The notes beneath the pieces are model-generated. The model ran no database searches. It had not been told where the DNA came from and saw only the letters and a program-made list of their open reading frames with translations. A DNA stretch of 48,497 nucleotides from JAZQQB01 sp045628865. Its GTDB lineage: Bacteria; Bacillota; Clostridia; Lachnospirales; Lachnospiraceae. How positions within the stretch are numbered: the first letter of the stretch is position 1; every line of letters starts with the position of its first letter. Where the stretch lies: contig JAZQQB010000057.1 in NCBI GenBank assembly GCA_045628865.1, forward strand, positions 1 through 48,497. The letters are read 5' to 3'. A program made the position numbers and the translations under genes. Shown here in pieces: positions 34,281-42,516 of the stretch.

Positions 34281-35297
34281 ATGGCAGTTTTAGTTACAGG
34301 TGGTGCAGGATATATTGGTAGTCATACCGTAGTGGAATTACAGAATGCAGGTTATGATGTAGTAGTTCTTGATAACTTAAGCAACTCATCTGAGAAATCA
34401 TTAAAAAGAGTAGAAGCAATTACTGGAAAGCCAGTAAAGTTTTATAAGGCAGATATTTTAGACAGAGACGCATTAAATAAGGTATTTGATGCAGAGAAGA
34501 TTGATTCTTGTATTCATTTTGCAGGTTTAAAGGCAGTTGGAGAATCTGTTGCAAAGCCTTGGGAATATTATGAGAATAACATCGCTGGTACCTTGACTTT
34601 GGTTGATGTTATGAGACAGCATAATGTAAAGAACATTATCTTTTCTTCATCAGCAACCGTATATGGAACACCAGCATTTATTCCTATTACAGAGGAGTGT
34701 CCAAAGGGACAGTGTACAAACCCATATGGTTGGACAAAGTCAATGTTAGAGCAAATTTTAACCGATATGCAGAAAGCAGATCCAGAATGGAATGTAATCT
34801 TGCTTCGTTACTTTAATCCAATCGGTGCTCATAAGAGCGGAACAATGGGTGAGAATCCTAACGGAATTCCTAACAATCTGATGCCATATATTACTCAGGT
34901 TGCAGTTGGTAAGTTAAAGGAACTTGGTGTGTTTGGTAACGATTATGATACTCCAGATGGAACAGGTGTGAGAGATTATATTCATGTAGTAGACTTAGCA
35001 GTTGGACATGTAAAGGCATTAAAGAAGATTGAGGAAAATGTTGGTCTTGGTGTATACAACTTAGGTACAGGAGTTGGATATTCTGTATTAGATATCGTTA
35101 AGAACTTTGAAGAAGCCAATGGTGTAAAGATCCCATATGTGATTAAAGATCGTCGTCCTGGTGATATTGCAACTTGTTACTCAGATGCGACAAAGGCTAA
35201 GAATGAACTTGGCTGGGTTGCTGAAAGAGGAATCAAGGAAATGTGTGAGGATTCTTGGAGATGGCAGTCTAACAACCCTAATGGTTATGAAGACTAA
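34281..35297 (+). CDS. galE: UDP-glucose 4-epimerase
   Basis: A 338-residue extended short-chain dehydrogenase/reductase that interconverts UDP-glucose and UDP-galactose with bound NAD. The NAD-binding GGAGYIGSH is at residues 7-15. SSSATVYG supplies the catalytic Ser, YGWTK the Tyr and Lys, and RYFNPIGAH and RDYIHVVDLA are GalE signatures. ATG 34281 follows AGGAGG by 7 bases; the earlier in-frame ATG at 34245 has no ribosome site. It provides UDP-galactose for surface glycans and could use galactose released by the GH27 enzyme. Its own promoter and terminator make it a single-gene unit. Confidence 0.98.
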   Translation: MAVLVTGGAGYIGSHTVVELQNAGYDVVVLDNLSNSSEKSLKRVEAITGKPVKFYKADILDRDALNKVFDAEKIDSCIHFAGLKAVGESVAKPWEYYENNIAGTLTLVDVMRQHNVKNIIFSSSATVYGTPAFIPITEECPKGQCTNPYGWTKSMLEQILTDMQKADPEWNVILLRYFNPIGAHKSGTMGENPNGIPNNLMPYITQVAVGKLKELGVFGNDYDTPDGTGVRDYIHVVDLAVGHVKALKKIEENVGLGVYNLGTGVGYSVLDIVKNFEEANGVKIPYVIKDRRPGDIATCYSDATKAKNELGWVAERGIKEMCEDSWRWQSNNPNGYED

Positions 35298-35338
35298 TCA
35301 AGTAATTCAATTATAGAACTAAATGATGTAATTAAGAG

Positions 35339-35380
35339 AACCAGTTATTGTTTGTGAAAAAGCAATGACTGGTTTTTTTT
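35339..35380 (+). terminator. Terminator of galE
   Basis: AACCAGTTATTG and CAATGACTGGTT (one G-U) form a 12-bp stem, then T8. Confidence 0.93.
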
Positions 35381-35382
35381 AT

Positions 35383-35400
35383 ACAATTGCATGCAATTGT
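35383..35400. promoter_or_regulatory. 18-bp perfect palindrome, candidate operator
   Basis: ACAATTGCATGCAATTGT is a perfect palindrome with no spacer. It ends exactly where the -35 box (TTGACA, 35401-35406) of the lipoprotein promoter begins. It fits a dimeric regulator; the regulator is not identified. Confidence 0.7.
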
Positions 35401-35429
35401 TTGACAATTCAGAAAAAAGAGAATAGTAT
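35401..35429 (+). promoter_or_regulatory. Promoter of lipoprotein gene 1
   Basis: TTGACA (35401-35406), 17-bp spacer, TAGTAT (35424-35429). AATAGTATAAAAA here recurs upstream of the membrane cassette at about 36580. Confidence 0.7.
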
Positions 35430-35471
35430 AAAAATACATACTGACAAATAAGACCCAAAAAGGAGGACACT

Positions 35472-36455
35472 ATGAAAAAGAAAGTTTCGTTATTATTAGC
35501 AGGAATTATGGCAGCTACTATTTGTTTTACAGGATGTGGGGAGAAGAAAGAATCCAATAGTGCAGTTTTTTCGAATCCAAAAGAATCTGCCCCAAAAGAA
35601 ACTGAGGAAACAAAGGAAAGTGTTCAGATGACAGTTCAGGAATCAATTGTTGAGGAAGAGGAATCTGTTGAAGAAGTTGCCCTTGCTGATGAAGAATATG
35701 TAGTTCCTATTACAACTTTTTTGGAAGGTTCTTTTGTAAATGATACAAGAATGATCTTTTCTGCATTTCCAAATGAAATTGTGCAGAAAGAGTATATTGA
35801 GAATCTAGATGTTACGGAAGATGAATTTTATGATTATATGGATCAGTATTTTGCTGAAGAGACAATGATTGAAAGATTTGATTATGAATTTGTTGATTCT
35901 GCTCCTTTATCAGCTGAAGATTTAAAGACTTATGAGAATTATATGAATTCTATTGTACCAGGATTGACGGTAACAGATGGTTATTCAGTTACTATAGCGT
36001 ATGATGATGAGAGTGAAGAGTTAAAAGTTTATTATGTGGATGGACAATGGACATTAGATTACACGTATCTGTCAAAGGAAAACTTAGAGGATTATACAGA
36101 TGAGGCTCTGGCATCAGGAAGTACTTCTTCAGAAAGAACTTTGGAAGATATTTATAGTGAACCTGCAATGAAACAGTCTACTGATGATGAAATTAATGAA
36201 TATCTTGAAAACAACCTTGATTATTTTTCTAATATTACCTTTGAGGTAGAAGGAAATCATATTATATATTCTTATTATTATGCGAAAGGTCTAACAGCTG
36301 ATGCAGAAAGTCTTGAAGCACAGGCAGAAGATATGGAAGATTCAGTAAATACATTTAAGGATGATATAGAAGCACATCAGGGAATCAGACCGGAAATGGT
36401 TACATATAGTTATTATAAATATGATGGAACATTAATTACAAGTTTGAATTTTTAA
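35472..36455 (+). CDS. Lipoprotein with DUF4854-like C-terminal domain, paralogue 1
   Basis: A 327-residue lipoprotein. The lipobox FTGC places the lipidated Cys at residue 22. An acidic linker (about 25-75) leads to a middle domain (about 76-215) with VVPITTFLEGSFVNDTRM. The last 105 residues, from TLEDIYS, match the C-terminal domains of two lipoproteins further on: SNITFEVEGNHIIYSYYYAKGL, then IRPEMVTYSYYKYDGT. I take this to be DUF4854 from memory. Function is unknown; it should be tethered to the outer face of the membrane. It has a strong AAGGAGG ribosome site and its own promoter. Confidence 0.82.
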   Translation: MKKKVSLLLAGIMAATICFTGCGEKKESNSAVFSNPKESAPKETEETKESVQMTVQESIVEEEESVEEVALADEEYVVPITTFLEGSFVNDTRMIFSAFPNEIVQKEYIENLDVTEDEFYDYMDQYFAEETMIERFDYEFVDSAPLSAEDLKTYENYMNSIVPGLTVTDGYSVTIAYDDESEELKVYYVDGQWTLDYTYLSKENLEDYTDEALASGSTSSERTLEDIYSEPAMKQSTDDEINEYLENNLDYFSNITFEVEGNHIIYSYYYAKGLTADAESLEAQAEDMEDSVNTFKDDIEAHQGIRPEMVTYSYYKYDGTLITSLNF

Positions 36456-36490
36456 AAATGGAAATATAAAAAAATAAATAATTTTAAATT

Positions 36491-36527
36491 AAAAGCATTG
36501 GATAAAAAATATCTGATGCTTTTTTAT
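36491..36527 (+). terminator. Probable terminator of lipoprotein gene 1
   Basis: AAAGCAT and ATGCTTT with inner GATA/TATC and a 2x2 internal loop, followed by T6. Confidence 0.75.
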
Positions 36528-36644
36528 TTAGGATTTTATTATTTTATAAAATTACTTTTAGAGAAACTTTAGAGAAAAAATAGTATAAAAAATGTAACCT
36601 CAAGAGAAAAATTGCGTCTATAGAAATAAGCGAGGAGGAAAAAA

Positions 36645-37004
36645 ATGGAAATAATTCAAAGTTTAGTTATTTCTTTTTTATTAACCATTTTTTTAGAAGG
36701 AATTATTTTTTTTATTTTTGGTTTTAAAAAAAAGAAATATTATTTATTATTTTTTTTCGTAAATTTATTAACGAATCCTTGTGTGGTTTTTATTTCTTTG
36801 ACAGGAGTGAGATTTCTACATGGATTTGGTATCAGACAGCAATTGTTTTTAGAGGTGATTGTAGTGTTGGTGGAAGGATGGGTTTATAATCGCTTTTCGA
36901 AAAAAGAGGATTATCTAATCAAGGATCCATATATATTATCACTTGTAGCCAATACATTTTCTTATGGTTCAGTTTTGATAGGATTAAAAATATTATTTGG
37001 ATGA
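36645..37004 (+). CDS. Small four-TM membrane protein, cassette gene 1
   Basis: A 119-residue protein I do not recognise. Four hydrophobic segments are clear: SLVISFLLTIFLEGIIFFIF, YLLFFFVNLLTNPCVVFISL, QQLFLEVIVVLVEGWVY and LSLVANTFSYGSVLIGLKIL. LLTNPCVV and the Glu residues within TM1 and TM3 (LEG, VEG) may be functional in a membrane interior. The base composition is notably AT-rich. Strong ribosome site GAGGAGG. The stop codon region overlaps ATG 37001, and the three genes of the cassette are tightly packed, so they form an operon. Confidence 0.75.
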   Translation: MEIIQSLVISFLLTIFLEGIIFFIFGFKKKKYYLLFFFVNLLTNPCVVFISLTGVRFLHGFGIRQQLFLEVIVVLVEGWVYNRFSKKEDYLIKDPYILSLVANTFSYGSVLIGLKILFG

Positions 37005-37018
37005 AGGAGAGAAAAAGG

Positions 37019-37852
37019 ATGATGAAAAAAAGTGGAAAAGGATTAAAAAAGGTAAAATTGATATGTTGTGTAGGATTGATGTTATTAGGCATGGTATTTC
37101 CAAAGACGGTGGCAAAGGCAGATGTCGTTATAGATATGGGGGAATATTGTGATTTCGCAGGTGAACATAGAAAAGACTGTACATATTGTGAAAGAGATTT
37201 TTATGTGGAACATCCTAATGGGAAGGGAATTTTTTATAAAGCACCTGACAATGATAAAGAAATGGGAACATTGAGTAATGATACTTTGATATATGTTTCT
37301 ATTATCTACACAGATAAGAATGGAATTGAGTGGGGATATACAAACAAATTTGATGGTTCATGGATTCCGATGGATTATCTGGAAGTAAAATATGATGAAA
37401 TTTCTTTTGGGGAAGAACATAAAGATGAGATTAAAGATGTAAGTGGAATAATAAAATTAGAAGGCGAAGTAGATGGATTTGAATTTTATAAATATCCAAA
37501 TTCACCAGATCATCACTTTGAACCAGAAGTAGGTAATATGTATTATGATAAGGTGTATAAAGATCAAAATGGAAAAAAATGGGGCTACGTAAATTATTAT
37601 CATGCACAATCAGGCTGGTATTGTATCAACGATCCAAAATATATTGTTGAGGAAAAAGATATTGATTATGGTGGTGGAAGTATTAGCAAAGCAACAAGTG
37701 ATAATAAAAAAGATATTGCAATTATCAAACCAGCTAAAAGGAATGATTCTTTTATATACATTGTTATAGGCCTGGTAGTTGGTGTTATTGTAATCACAGC
37801 AGCATTGTTATTGATCAAAATGGGAAAAGAGAAAGGAAAAAATAAATGTTAA
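37019..37852 (+). CDS. Secreted, C-terminally membrane-anchored protein with two SH3-like repeats, cassette gene 2
   Basis: A 277-residue protein I cannot name. A signal peptide (VKLICCVGLMLLGMVFPKTVAKA) precedes an extracellular domain with a Cys cluster (EYCDFAGEHRKDCTYCERDF). Two similar segments, DKNGIEWGYTNKFDGSWIPMDYL and DQNGKKWGYVNYYHAQSGWYCI, look like bacterial SH3-type repeats. A TM helix (SFIYIVIGLVVGVIVITAALLLI) and a short basic tail end it, so the domain faces outward. ATG 37019 has AAGGAG 9 bases upstream; ATG 37001 overlaps it. Its end overlaps the next gene (ATGTTAA). Confidence 0.75.
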   Translation: MMKKSGKGLKKVKLICCVGLMLLGMVFPKTVAKADVVIDMGEYCDFAGEHRKDCTYCERDFYVEHPNGKGIFYKAPDNDKEMGTLSNDTLIYVSIIYTDKNGIEWGYTNKFDGSWIPMDYLEVKYDEISFGEEHKDEIKDVSGIIKLEGEVDGFEFYKYPNSPDHHFEPEVGNMYYDKVYKDQNGKKWGYVNYYHAQSGWYCINDPKYIVEEKDIDYGGGSISKATSDNKKDIAIIKPAKRNDSFIYIVIGLVVGVIVITAALLLIKMGKEKGKNKC

Positions 37853-38892
37853 CGTTGTTGTATTCTGTGTTGCATTTTATGGTAGATGGAATTTGTGCTT
37901 ATAGAATGTATGGTTACTTTTTAGATTTAGCCAATTATTCTCATGAGATTTTGTATTACAATTTCTGTGCATTTGCATTGCAATTACCATTGGGGGTTTT
38001 TTATGATTCTTTAGCAGAAAAAGCAATCGGAAAAAAGAAAGAGGTATTACCAGTACTGTTTACAGGAATAGGAGTTTTATTAACAATCATTGGTGCTGTA
38101 ACACTACCATTTATTATGGGAATAGGAAATGCCTTTTTCCATATTGGTGGAGGAATGGGCACGTATGAAGAGGATTGTAGAAAACAGGCTAAGGGAAGCT
38201 TATTAGGAATTTTTGTTGCGCCTGGGGCAATTGGATTATTTCTCGGAAGGCAATTAAATCTTGTGGCATCAAAAGGAACACCATTTTTAAGTATTGTGCT
38301 GGTGTCAGAAATTATATTTATCATTTTGTTTTTGGTAATGATGTTTGGAAAAAGAAAGCCTGTATCGAATGTACAGAATGAGACAAGGCTTTCGTTCAAC
38401 TTCAGAGTAGGAATGGTAATTGTTTGTGCAACTCTGGTTGTAATAATCAGAAGCTATGTAGGGACCAGTATTTCTTATGCATGGAAAGGATCTTTTATAA
38501 CAGGTTTCCTAGCAACTTTGTTACTTGCTTTGGGAAAAGCTGCAGGAGGAATTGCATCCAGTAAATTTGGTATGAAGCAAACAGTAGTCTGTTCATTGTG
38601 TCTGGCAGCTATATTTTATTGTTTTAAGGATAATCTGTTTTCAGGGTGTCTTGCTATATTCTTTTTTCAGATGACAATGCCAATCACACTATATTTAGTT
38701 ATGAAGATGCTTTCGAAAAACGAAGCAATGGCATTTGGACTACTAACCTTTGGATTGTTTATAGGATTTTTACCAGAATACTTTCATGGAAATGTAGTGG
38801 AAAATGGAGCATTGCTGGGAGTGGTATGCAGTATTGTATCATTGGTATTATTAGTAGTAAGCAGTCATTGTTCTCGTATGTCACATGCGTAG
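37846..38892 (+). CDS. Polytopic (MFS-like) membrane protein, cassette gene 3
   Basis: A 348-residue protein with about ten TM helices. The loop GNAFFHIGGGMGTYEEDCRKQAKGSLLGIFVAPGAIG is reminiscent of MFS transporters, but it is shorter than the usual 400. The family also starts with LLYSVLHFMVDGICAY, which places an Asp in TM1. Transport is inference and a substrate cannot be guessed. Start ATG overlaps the stop of gene 2, with AGAAAGG upstream, so it is translationally coupled. No terminator follows before the promoter of lipoprotein 2. Confidence 0.72.
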   Translation: MLTLLYSVLHFMVDGICAYRMYGYFLDLANYSHEILYYNFCAFALQLPLGVFYDSLAEKAIGKKKEVLPVLFTGIGVLLTIIGAVTLPFIMGIGNAFFHIGGGMGTYEEDCRKQAKGSLLGIFVAPGAIGLFLGRQLNLVASKGTPFLSIVLVSEIIFIILFLVMMFGKRKPVSNVQNETRLSFNFRVGMVIVCATLVVIIRSYVGTSISYAWKGSFITGFLATLLLALGKAAGGIASSKFGMKQTVVCSLCLAAIFYCFKDNLFSGCLAIFFFQMTMPITLYLVMKMLSKNEAMAFGLLTFGLFIGFLPEYFHGNVVENGALLGVVCSIVSLVLLVVSSHCSRMSHA

Positions 38893-38926
38893 ATACAACG
38901 GATTCCATTTTTGGAAAAACAAATAT

Positions 38927-38955
38927 TTGACAAATCAAAATCAATAACATAAAAT
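38927..38955 (+). promoter_or_regulatory. Promoter of lipoprotein gene 2
   Basis: TTGACA (38927-38932), 17-bp spacer, TAAAAT (38950-38955). Confidence 0.8.
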
Positions 38956-39000
38956 GGAGAACAGGTTTGTGAGGACATATAGTAGTGAGGAGAAGATTAT

Positions 39001-39567
39001 ATGAAGAAAAAAAGCTATATATTACTAGGACTTGGTTTGTCAGTTTTGCTTAGTATGACAGCCTGTGAAAAGAAAAGTAGTGAAGAACCAAAGAGCGTTT
39101 TCTCAAGTCAATCAGGGAAAGAAGAAGCAGGAAAAACTTCATTTCTGGGTCAGGATACAGAAGAGGAAGAAGAAAATGTGGAGGAAACTACTGTTGAAGT
39201 GGAATCTGAGCAGGAAGAATCGGAAGCACCACAGCAGGATGCTGAAGAAGGCACATTAGAGGACATTTTCTCAACTGATGAGAATCAGAAAGCAATTCAG
39301 GCGGAAATGGATTCAGCAATAGAATTATATGGTGATTACTATTCAGATATTACTTTTGTAGTTGAAGGCAATGATATTTCTTATAACTACTATTTTGCTG
39401 AAGGGGTTGAATTAGGTGATGCATCGATGATTGATTCTGCTACCTTAGAAACACAGGCAGAGTTGTTTAAAGATAACATGGAAACAGCTTATGGTATTCG
39501 ACCAGATAGTGTAAGTTATAATTATTATAATGCTGATGGAAGTATCTTCGCTTCTTTTACATTTTAA
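39001..39567 (+). CDS. Lipoprotein with DUF4854-like domain, paralogue 2
   Basis: A 188-residue lipoprotein with lipobox MTAC (lipidated Cys22). A Glu-rich, low-complexity linker of about 55 residues leads to the C-terminal domain from TLEDIFSTDENQ. Signature strands: DITFVVEGNDISYNYYFAEGVEL and IRPDSVSYNYYNADGS. It shares this domain with the proteins at 35472 and 39694 and lacks the middle domain of the first. Ribosome site GAGGAGA. Function unknown. Confidence 0.82.
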   Translation: MKKKSYILLGLGLSVLLSMTACEKKSSEEPKSVFSSQSGKEEAGKTSFLGQDTEEEEENVEETTVEVESEQEESEAPQQDAEEGTLEDIFSTDENQKAIQAEMDSAIELYGDYYSDITFVVEGNDISYNYYFAEGVELGDASMIDSATLETQAELFKDNMETAYGIRPDSVSYNYYNADGSIFASFTF

Positions 39568-39616
39568 TATTTTTGGTTGAAAAATACGCATGACTTTTAA
39601 TTGGTACTAATTTTTA

Positions 39617-39660
39617 TATAATACCCCATAAAAGTGGAATCAAGTACACGTATATGTACT
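39617..39660 (+). promoter_or_regulatory. -10 element and 18-bp inverted repeat before lipoprotein gene 3
   Basis: TATAAT (39617-39622) has no convincing -35 partner. AGTACA (39643-39648) and TGTACT (39655-39660) form a 6-bp inverted repeat over 18 bp, located downstream of the -10 where a bound protein would block elongation. Confidence 0.5.
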
Positions 39661-39693
39661 GTTCAATAAATTATTTTTAGAGGAGAAAAAGAA

Positions 39694-40080
39694 ATGAAAA
39701 AGAGAACTAGTTTAGTTGTATTACTTTTATTAGTATTTACAATGGCATTCGCAGGTTGTGGAAAGAAAACATTAGAGGATATTTTTTCTACAAAAGAAAA
39801 CAAAGCAGCTATCCAGCAGGAAATGGATTCAGCAAAGGCTATGTTTAAAGATTATTATTCAGATATCACATTTGAAGTAAAAGGAAATGATGTATCTTAC
39901 AACTATTACTTTGCTGAAGGCGTTGAAGTTGATTTATCAGCAGTTGATACTTCTTTATTAGAGCAGCAGGCTGATGAATTCAAAAACAATACAGAAAAGA
40001 ATTTCAAAATCAGAGCTACAAGCGTATCATACAACTATTATGATAGCGAAGGAAACTTACTTGGATCATACAAATATTAA
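39694..40080 (+). CDS. Minimal DUF4854-like lipoprotein, paralogue 3
   Basis: A 128-residue lipoprotein. Lipobox FAGC places Cys at 22, and the domain begins at once (TLEDIFSTKENK at 26) with no linker. It is closest to paralogue 2: MDSAKAMFKDYYSDITFEVKGNDVSYNYYFAEGVE and VSYNYYDSEGN. It therefore defines the domain's minimal length of about 103 residues. Ribosome site AGAGGAG. It ends at a strong terminator. Confidence 0.85.
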   Translation: MKKRTSLVVLLLLVFTMAFAGCGKKTLEDIFSTKENKAAIQQEMDSAKAMFKDYYSDITFEVKGNDVSYNYYFAEGVEVDLSAVDTSLLEQQADEFKNNTEKNFKIRATSVSYNYYDSEGNLLGSYKY

Positions 40081-40087
40081 TCCTGAT

Positions 40088-40123
40088 AAAAAAGGCAGTG
40101 CATTGAATGCACTGCCCTTTTTT
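40088..40123 (+). terminator. Terminator of lipoprotein gene 3
   Basis: GGCAGTGCAT, loop TGA, ATGCACTGCC is a perfect 10-bp stem, flanked by an A run and a T run. Confidence 0.94.
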
Positions 40124-40225
40124 ATTGAATAGGAAATTCTTTGGATTTCCTATTCAATAAAAGCTCCGCAATGGATGCGCATCTCGCGGAAAGGAAGGTA
40201 ATGCTACGCATTCCGCTCGAGCGCG
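40124..40225. repeat. Cluster of inverted repeats between converging genes
   Basis: A 14-bp perfect hairpin, ATTGAATAGGAAAT (40124-40137) and ATTTCCTATTCAAT (40145-40158), is followed by a GC-rich stretch (40159-40225) rich in short inverted repeats (ATGC-TAC-GCAT near 40200; GCGGA with TCCGC). The GC content contrasts with its surroundings. No ORF is present. Confidence 0.6.
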
Positions 40226-40248
40226 AAAAAGTGCAAAGCACTTTTTTT
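40226..40248. terminator. Terminator for prs (and reverse)
   Basis: AAAAAGTGC, loop AAA, GCACTTTTT: a perfect 9-bp stem that touches the prs stop codon. On the minus strand a TTTTT run follows. Confidence 0.8.
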
Positions 40249-41459
40249 TATTTCTGTTCTGCTCGAATACTTTCCCAAAGTTCTCCGGATCTGTAACGAT
40301 CTAAAATACTCTGGATACGCTCACTTGGATTTAATAAATCGCTGATTGAAGAATCATGATTTAATGTATCGATCAAGTATGCAATATACTTGCTCATATC
40401 ACAGCTAATGTACCATTCTTTGTCTAATAATTCTGGAGTCTGGTAAATTAAGTTTGTTGTTAATACTTTAGTGATGATACCGTCTTCATAAGCCTTGTCA
40501 AATTTCTCCAGACCATTTGTAAATAAACCAAATGTAGAGAATACGAAGATTCTGTTTGCTTTTCTTTTCTTAAGCTCTGCAGCAACATCTAACATCGAAT
40601 CACCAGAAGAAATCATGTCATCAATGATGATCATATCCTTACCTTCAACATTGCTTCCTAAGAATTCATGAGCAACGATAGGATTCTTTCCATTTACGAC
40701 CTGAGTGTAATCACGTCTCTTGTAGAACATACCCATATCAAGTCCTAAAACGTTAGCAATATAGATTGCACGTCCCATACCACCTTCATCAGGAGAAATA
40801 CACATCATATGATCAGAGTCAATCTGTAAACCTTCTACATGTGTTAACAAGCCTTTGATAAACTGGTAAGCTGGCTGAACTGTTTCAAAGCCGTGAAGAG
40901 GAATTGCATTCTGTACACGTGGATCATGTGCATCAAAGGTAAGAATATTGTCTACACCCATCTTTACAAGTTCCTGTAAAGCGATAGCACAGTCTAAGGA
41001 TTCACGAGAATTTCTTTTATGCTGTCTTCCTTCATATAAGAATGCCATAATAACGGTAATTCTTCTTGATTTACCACCTACTGCCGAAATGATTCGTTTC
41101 AAATCCTGATAATGATCATCAGGAGACATATGATTTTCATGGCCACAAAGAGTATAAGATAAACTATAGTTACAAACATCTACTAAAATGTAGAGGTCGT
41201 CACCACGAACAGATTCCATAATAACACCCTTTGCTTCACCAGAACCAAATCTTGGCGCTTTCGCCTGTAAGATATAAGAAGGTCTCTGATATCCTGCAAA
41301 TGCAAGGGAGTCTTTGTGTTCGTTCTCACGTTCGGTTCTCCATTTTACGAGGTAATGATCTACCTTTTCACCTAATGAACGGCAACCTTCTAAAGGAATA
41401 ATGCCAAGGGAACCTACTGGTATGGTTTCCAGGTTACGTTTTTCTTCACGCTTAGCCAT
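40248..41459 (-). CDS. prs: Ribose-phosphate pyrophosphokinase (long clostridial form)
   Basis: A 403-residue PRPP synthetase, which makes 5-phosphoribosyl-1-diphosphate from ribose-5-phosphate and ATP. The PRPP-binding loop MIIIDDMISSGDSM and the metal/ATP-side DAHDPRVQNAIP are clear, as is the flexible region KRRDYTQVVNGKNP. The family is usually about 315 residues; here the N terminus carries about 40 extra residues and the C terminus about 40 (PSERIQSILDRYRSGELW). It is the third gene of an operon with dnaD and dnaC. Its GTGAGG ribosome site overlaps the dnaC stop codon. Confidence 0.93.
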   Translation of the reverse strand: MAKREEKRNLETIPVGSLGIIPLEGCRSLGEKVDHYLVKWRTERENEHKDSLAFAGYQRPSYILQAKAPRFGSGEAKGVIMESVRGDDLYILVDVCNYSLSYTLCGHENHMSPDDHYQDLKRIISAVGGKSRRITVIMAFLYEGRQHKRNSRESLDCAIALQELVKMGVDNILTFDAHDPRVQNAIPLHGFETVQPAYQFIKGLLTHVEGLQIDSDHMMCISPDEGGMGRAIYIANVLGLDMGMFYKRRDYTQVVNGKNPIVAHEFLGSNVEGKDMIIIDDMISSGDSMLDVAAELKKRKANRIFVFSTFGLFTNGLEKFDKAYEDGIITKVLTTNLIYQTPELLDKEWYISCDMSKYIAYLIDTLNHDSSISDLLNPSERIQSILDRYRSGELWESIRAEQK

Positions 41460-41469
41460 GAAAAAATCC

Positions 41470-42441
41470 TCACTTTCTGTTCAACAATCGTTTTTTCAAC
41501 ATTCGGATATCTGGTCCAGTTAGCTTGATCAAGTCGTAATGGCTGGAAATACGAGAGAAAATACGATCCTTATATCGTTCATGCAAGTCATCCAATGTGA
41601 GATTGGTAGAAATAATGGTTGATTTCTTTCGTAAATGTCGCTCGTTGATGCAGGAGAAGAATTCCGCTAAGGACAAAGCAGTAGAGAATTCAGTTCCAAG
41701 ATCATCAATGATCAGCAGATCACAAGTATAAAGATCCTGAATCAATACATCCGGAATGTCTTTGTTTTTATACTGAAAAGTATTTTTGGATAAGCGTTCG
41801 AACAAGTCTGTTGCAGAAAAATAAATAACAGAATGTCCTTTTTCAAGCAACTCTTTGGCAATACAACCTGAAAGGAACGACTTACCAGTACCTACTGTAC
41901 CATAAAAAAATAGATTACGGTAGTCTGTGTTAAAGGATTTTACATAATTTCTGCACATTTCCACAGCGTTTTTAAATTTTATTAAGTCATCTCCGTCAAA
42001 ATAGTCAAAAGATAATGTGGAAAAGTTCTCTGTATTCAGCATTTCTTGTATACCAGACTGCTCATAAAGTAAAGTTATCATCTTCTGTTTGAAGCAATGA
42101 CACTTTTCCTGGCCAATATAACCAGTATCCTGACAGTCTGCACATTCAAAAACTGGATTTAAGTAGTCAAGTGGATACCCAGAGGCGGTCAAAAGTTCAC
42201 GCATCTTGGTGTTGATTACATTTAATTCATCCGACAGCCCGCTTGTATCAGCATCTGGGTTTTCAATCTTTCTTCTGGCGTATTTCATTGCGATAGAAGA
42301 TTTCTCCATTTCAAGTTCACTATAACCGGCACATCGCATCAAAACCTCGTCATGCCTTTTGGCAGATAGACTTCGGCTAATACTTTGTTTTTGTTCATAT
42401 TCTCTTAAAATGGCATCATACTGTGAATTTGTTAACCCCAT
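41470..42441 (-). CDS. dnaC: DnaC/DnaI-type helicase loader ATPase
   Basis: A 323-residue AAA+ ATPase that loads the replicative helicase. The N-terminal half has a zinc-binding motif (CADCQDTGYIGQEKCHC, about residues 110-125) as in DnaI. Walker A is GTVGTGKS, Walker B LLIIDDLGTE, sensor ISTNLTLDDLHERY and the Arg finger is in RIFSRI. The symbol covers the clostridial habit; in Bacillus nomenclature this would be dnaI. It sits between dnaD and prs, 75 bases after the former; a 7-bp stem (42477-42500) lies in that gap. Confidence 0.92.
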   Translation of the reverse strand: MGLTNSQYDAILREYEQKQSISRSLSAKRHDEVLMRCAGYSELEMEKSSIAMKYARRKIENPDADTSGLSDELNVINTKMRELLTASGYPLDYLNPVFECADCQDTGYIGQEKCHCFKQKMITLLYEQSGIQEMLNTENFSTLSFDYFDGDDLIKFKNAVEMCRNYVKSFNTDYRNLFFYGTVGTGKSFLSGCIAKELLEKGHSVIYFSATDLFERLSKNTFQYKNKDIPDVLIQDLYTCDLLIIDDLGTEFSTALSLAEFFSCINERHLRKKSTIISTNLTLDDLHERYKDRIFSRISSHYDLIKLTGPDIRMLKKRLLNRK

Positions 42442-42516
42442 GCGTGTTCCCCTTCATTTTGTATTAACGACATCTATGTCAGGAACGTATGCCCCTGACA
42501 CAAGATAGAAATAGTT

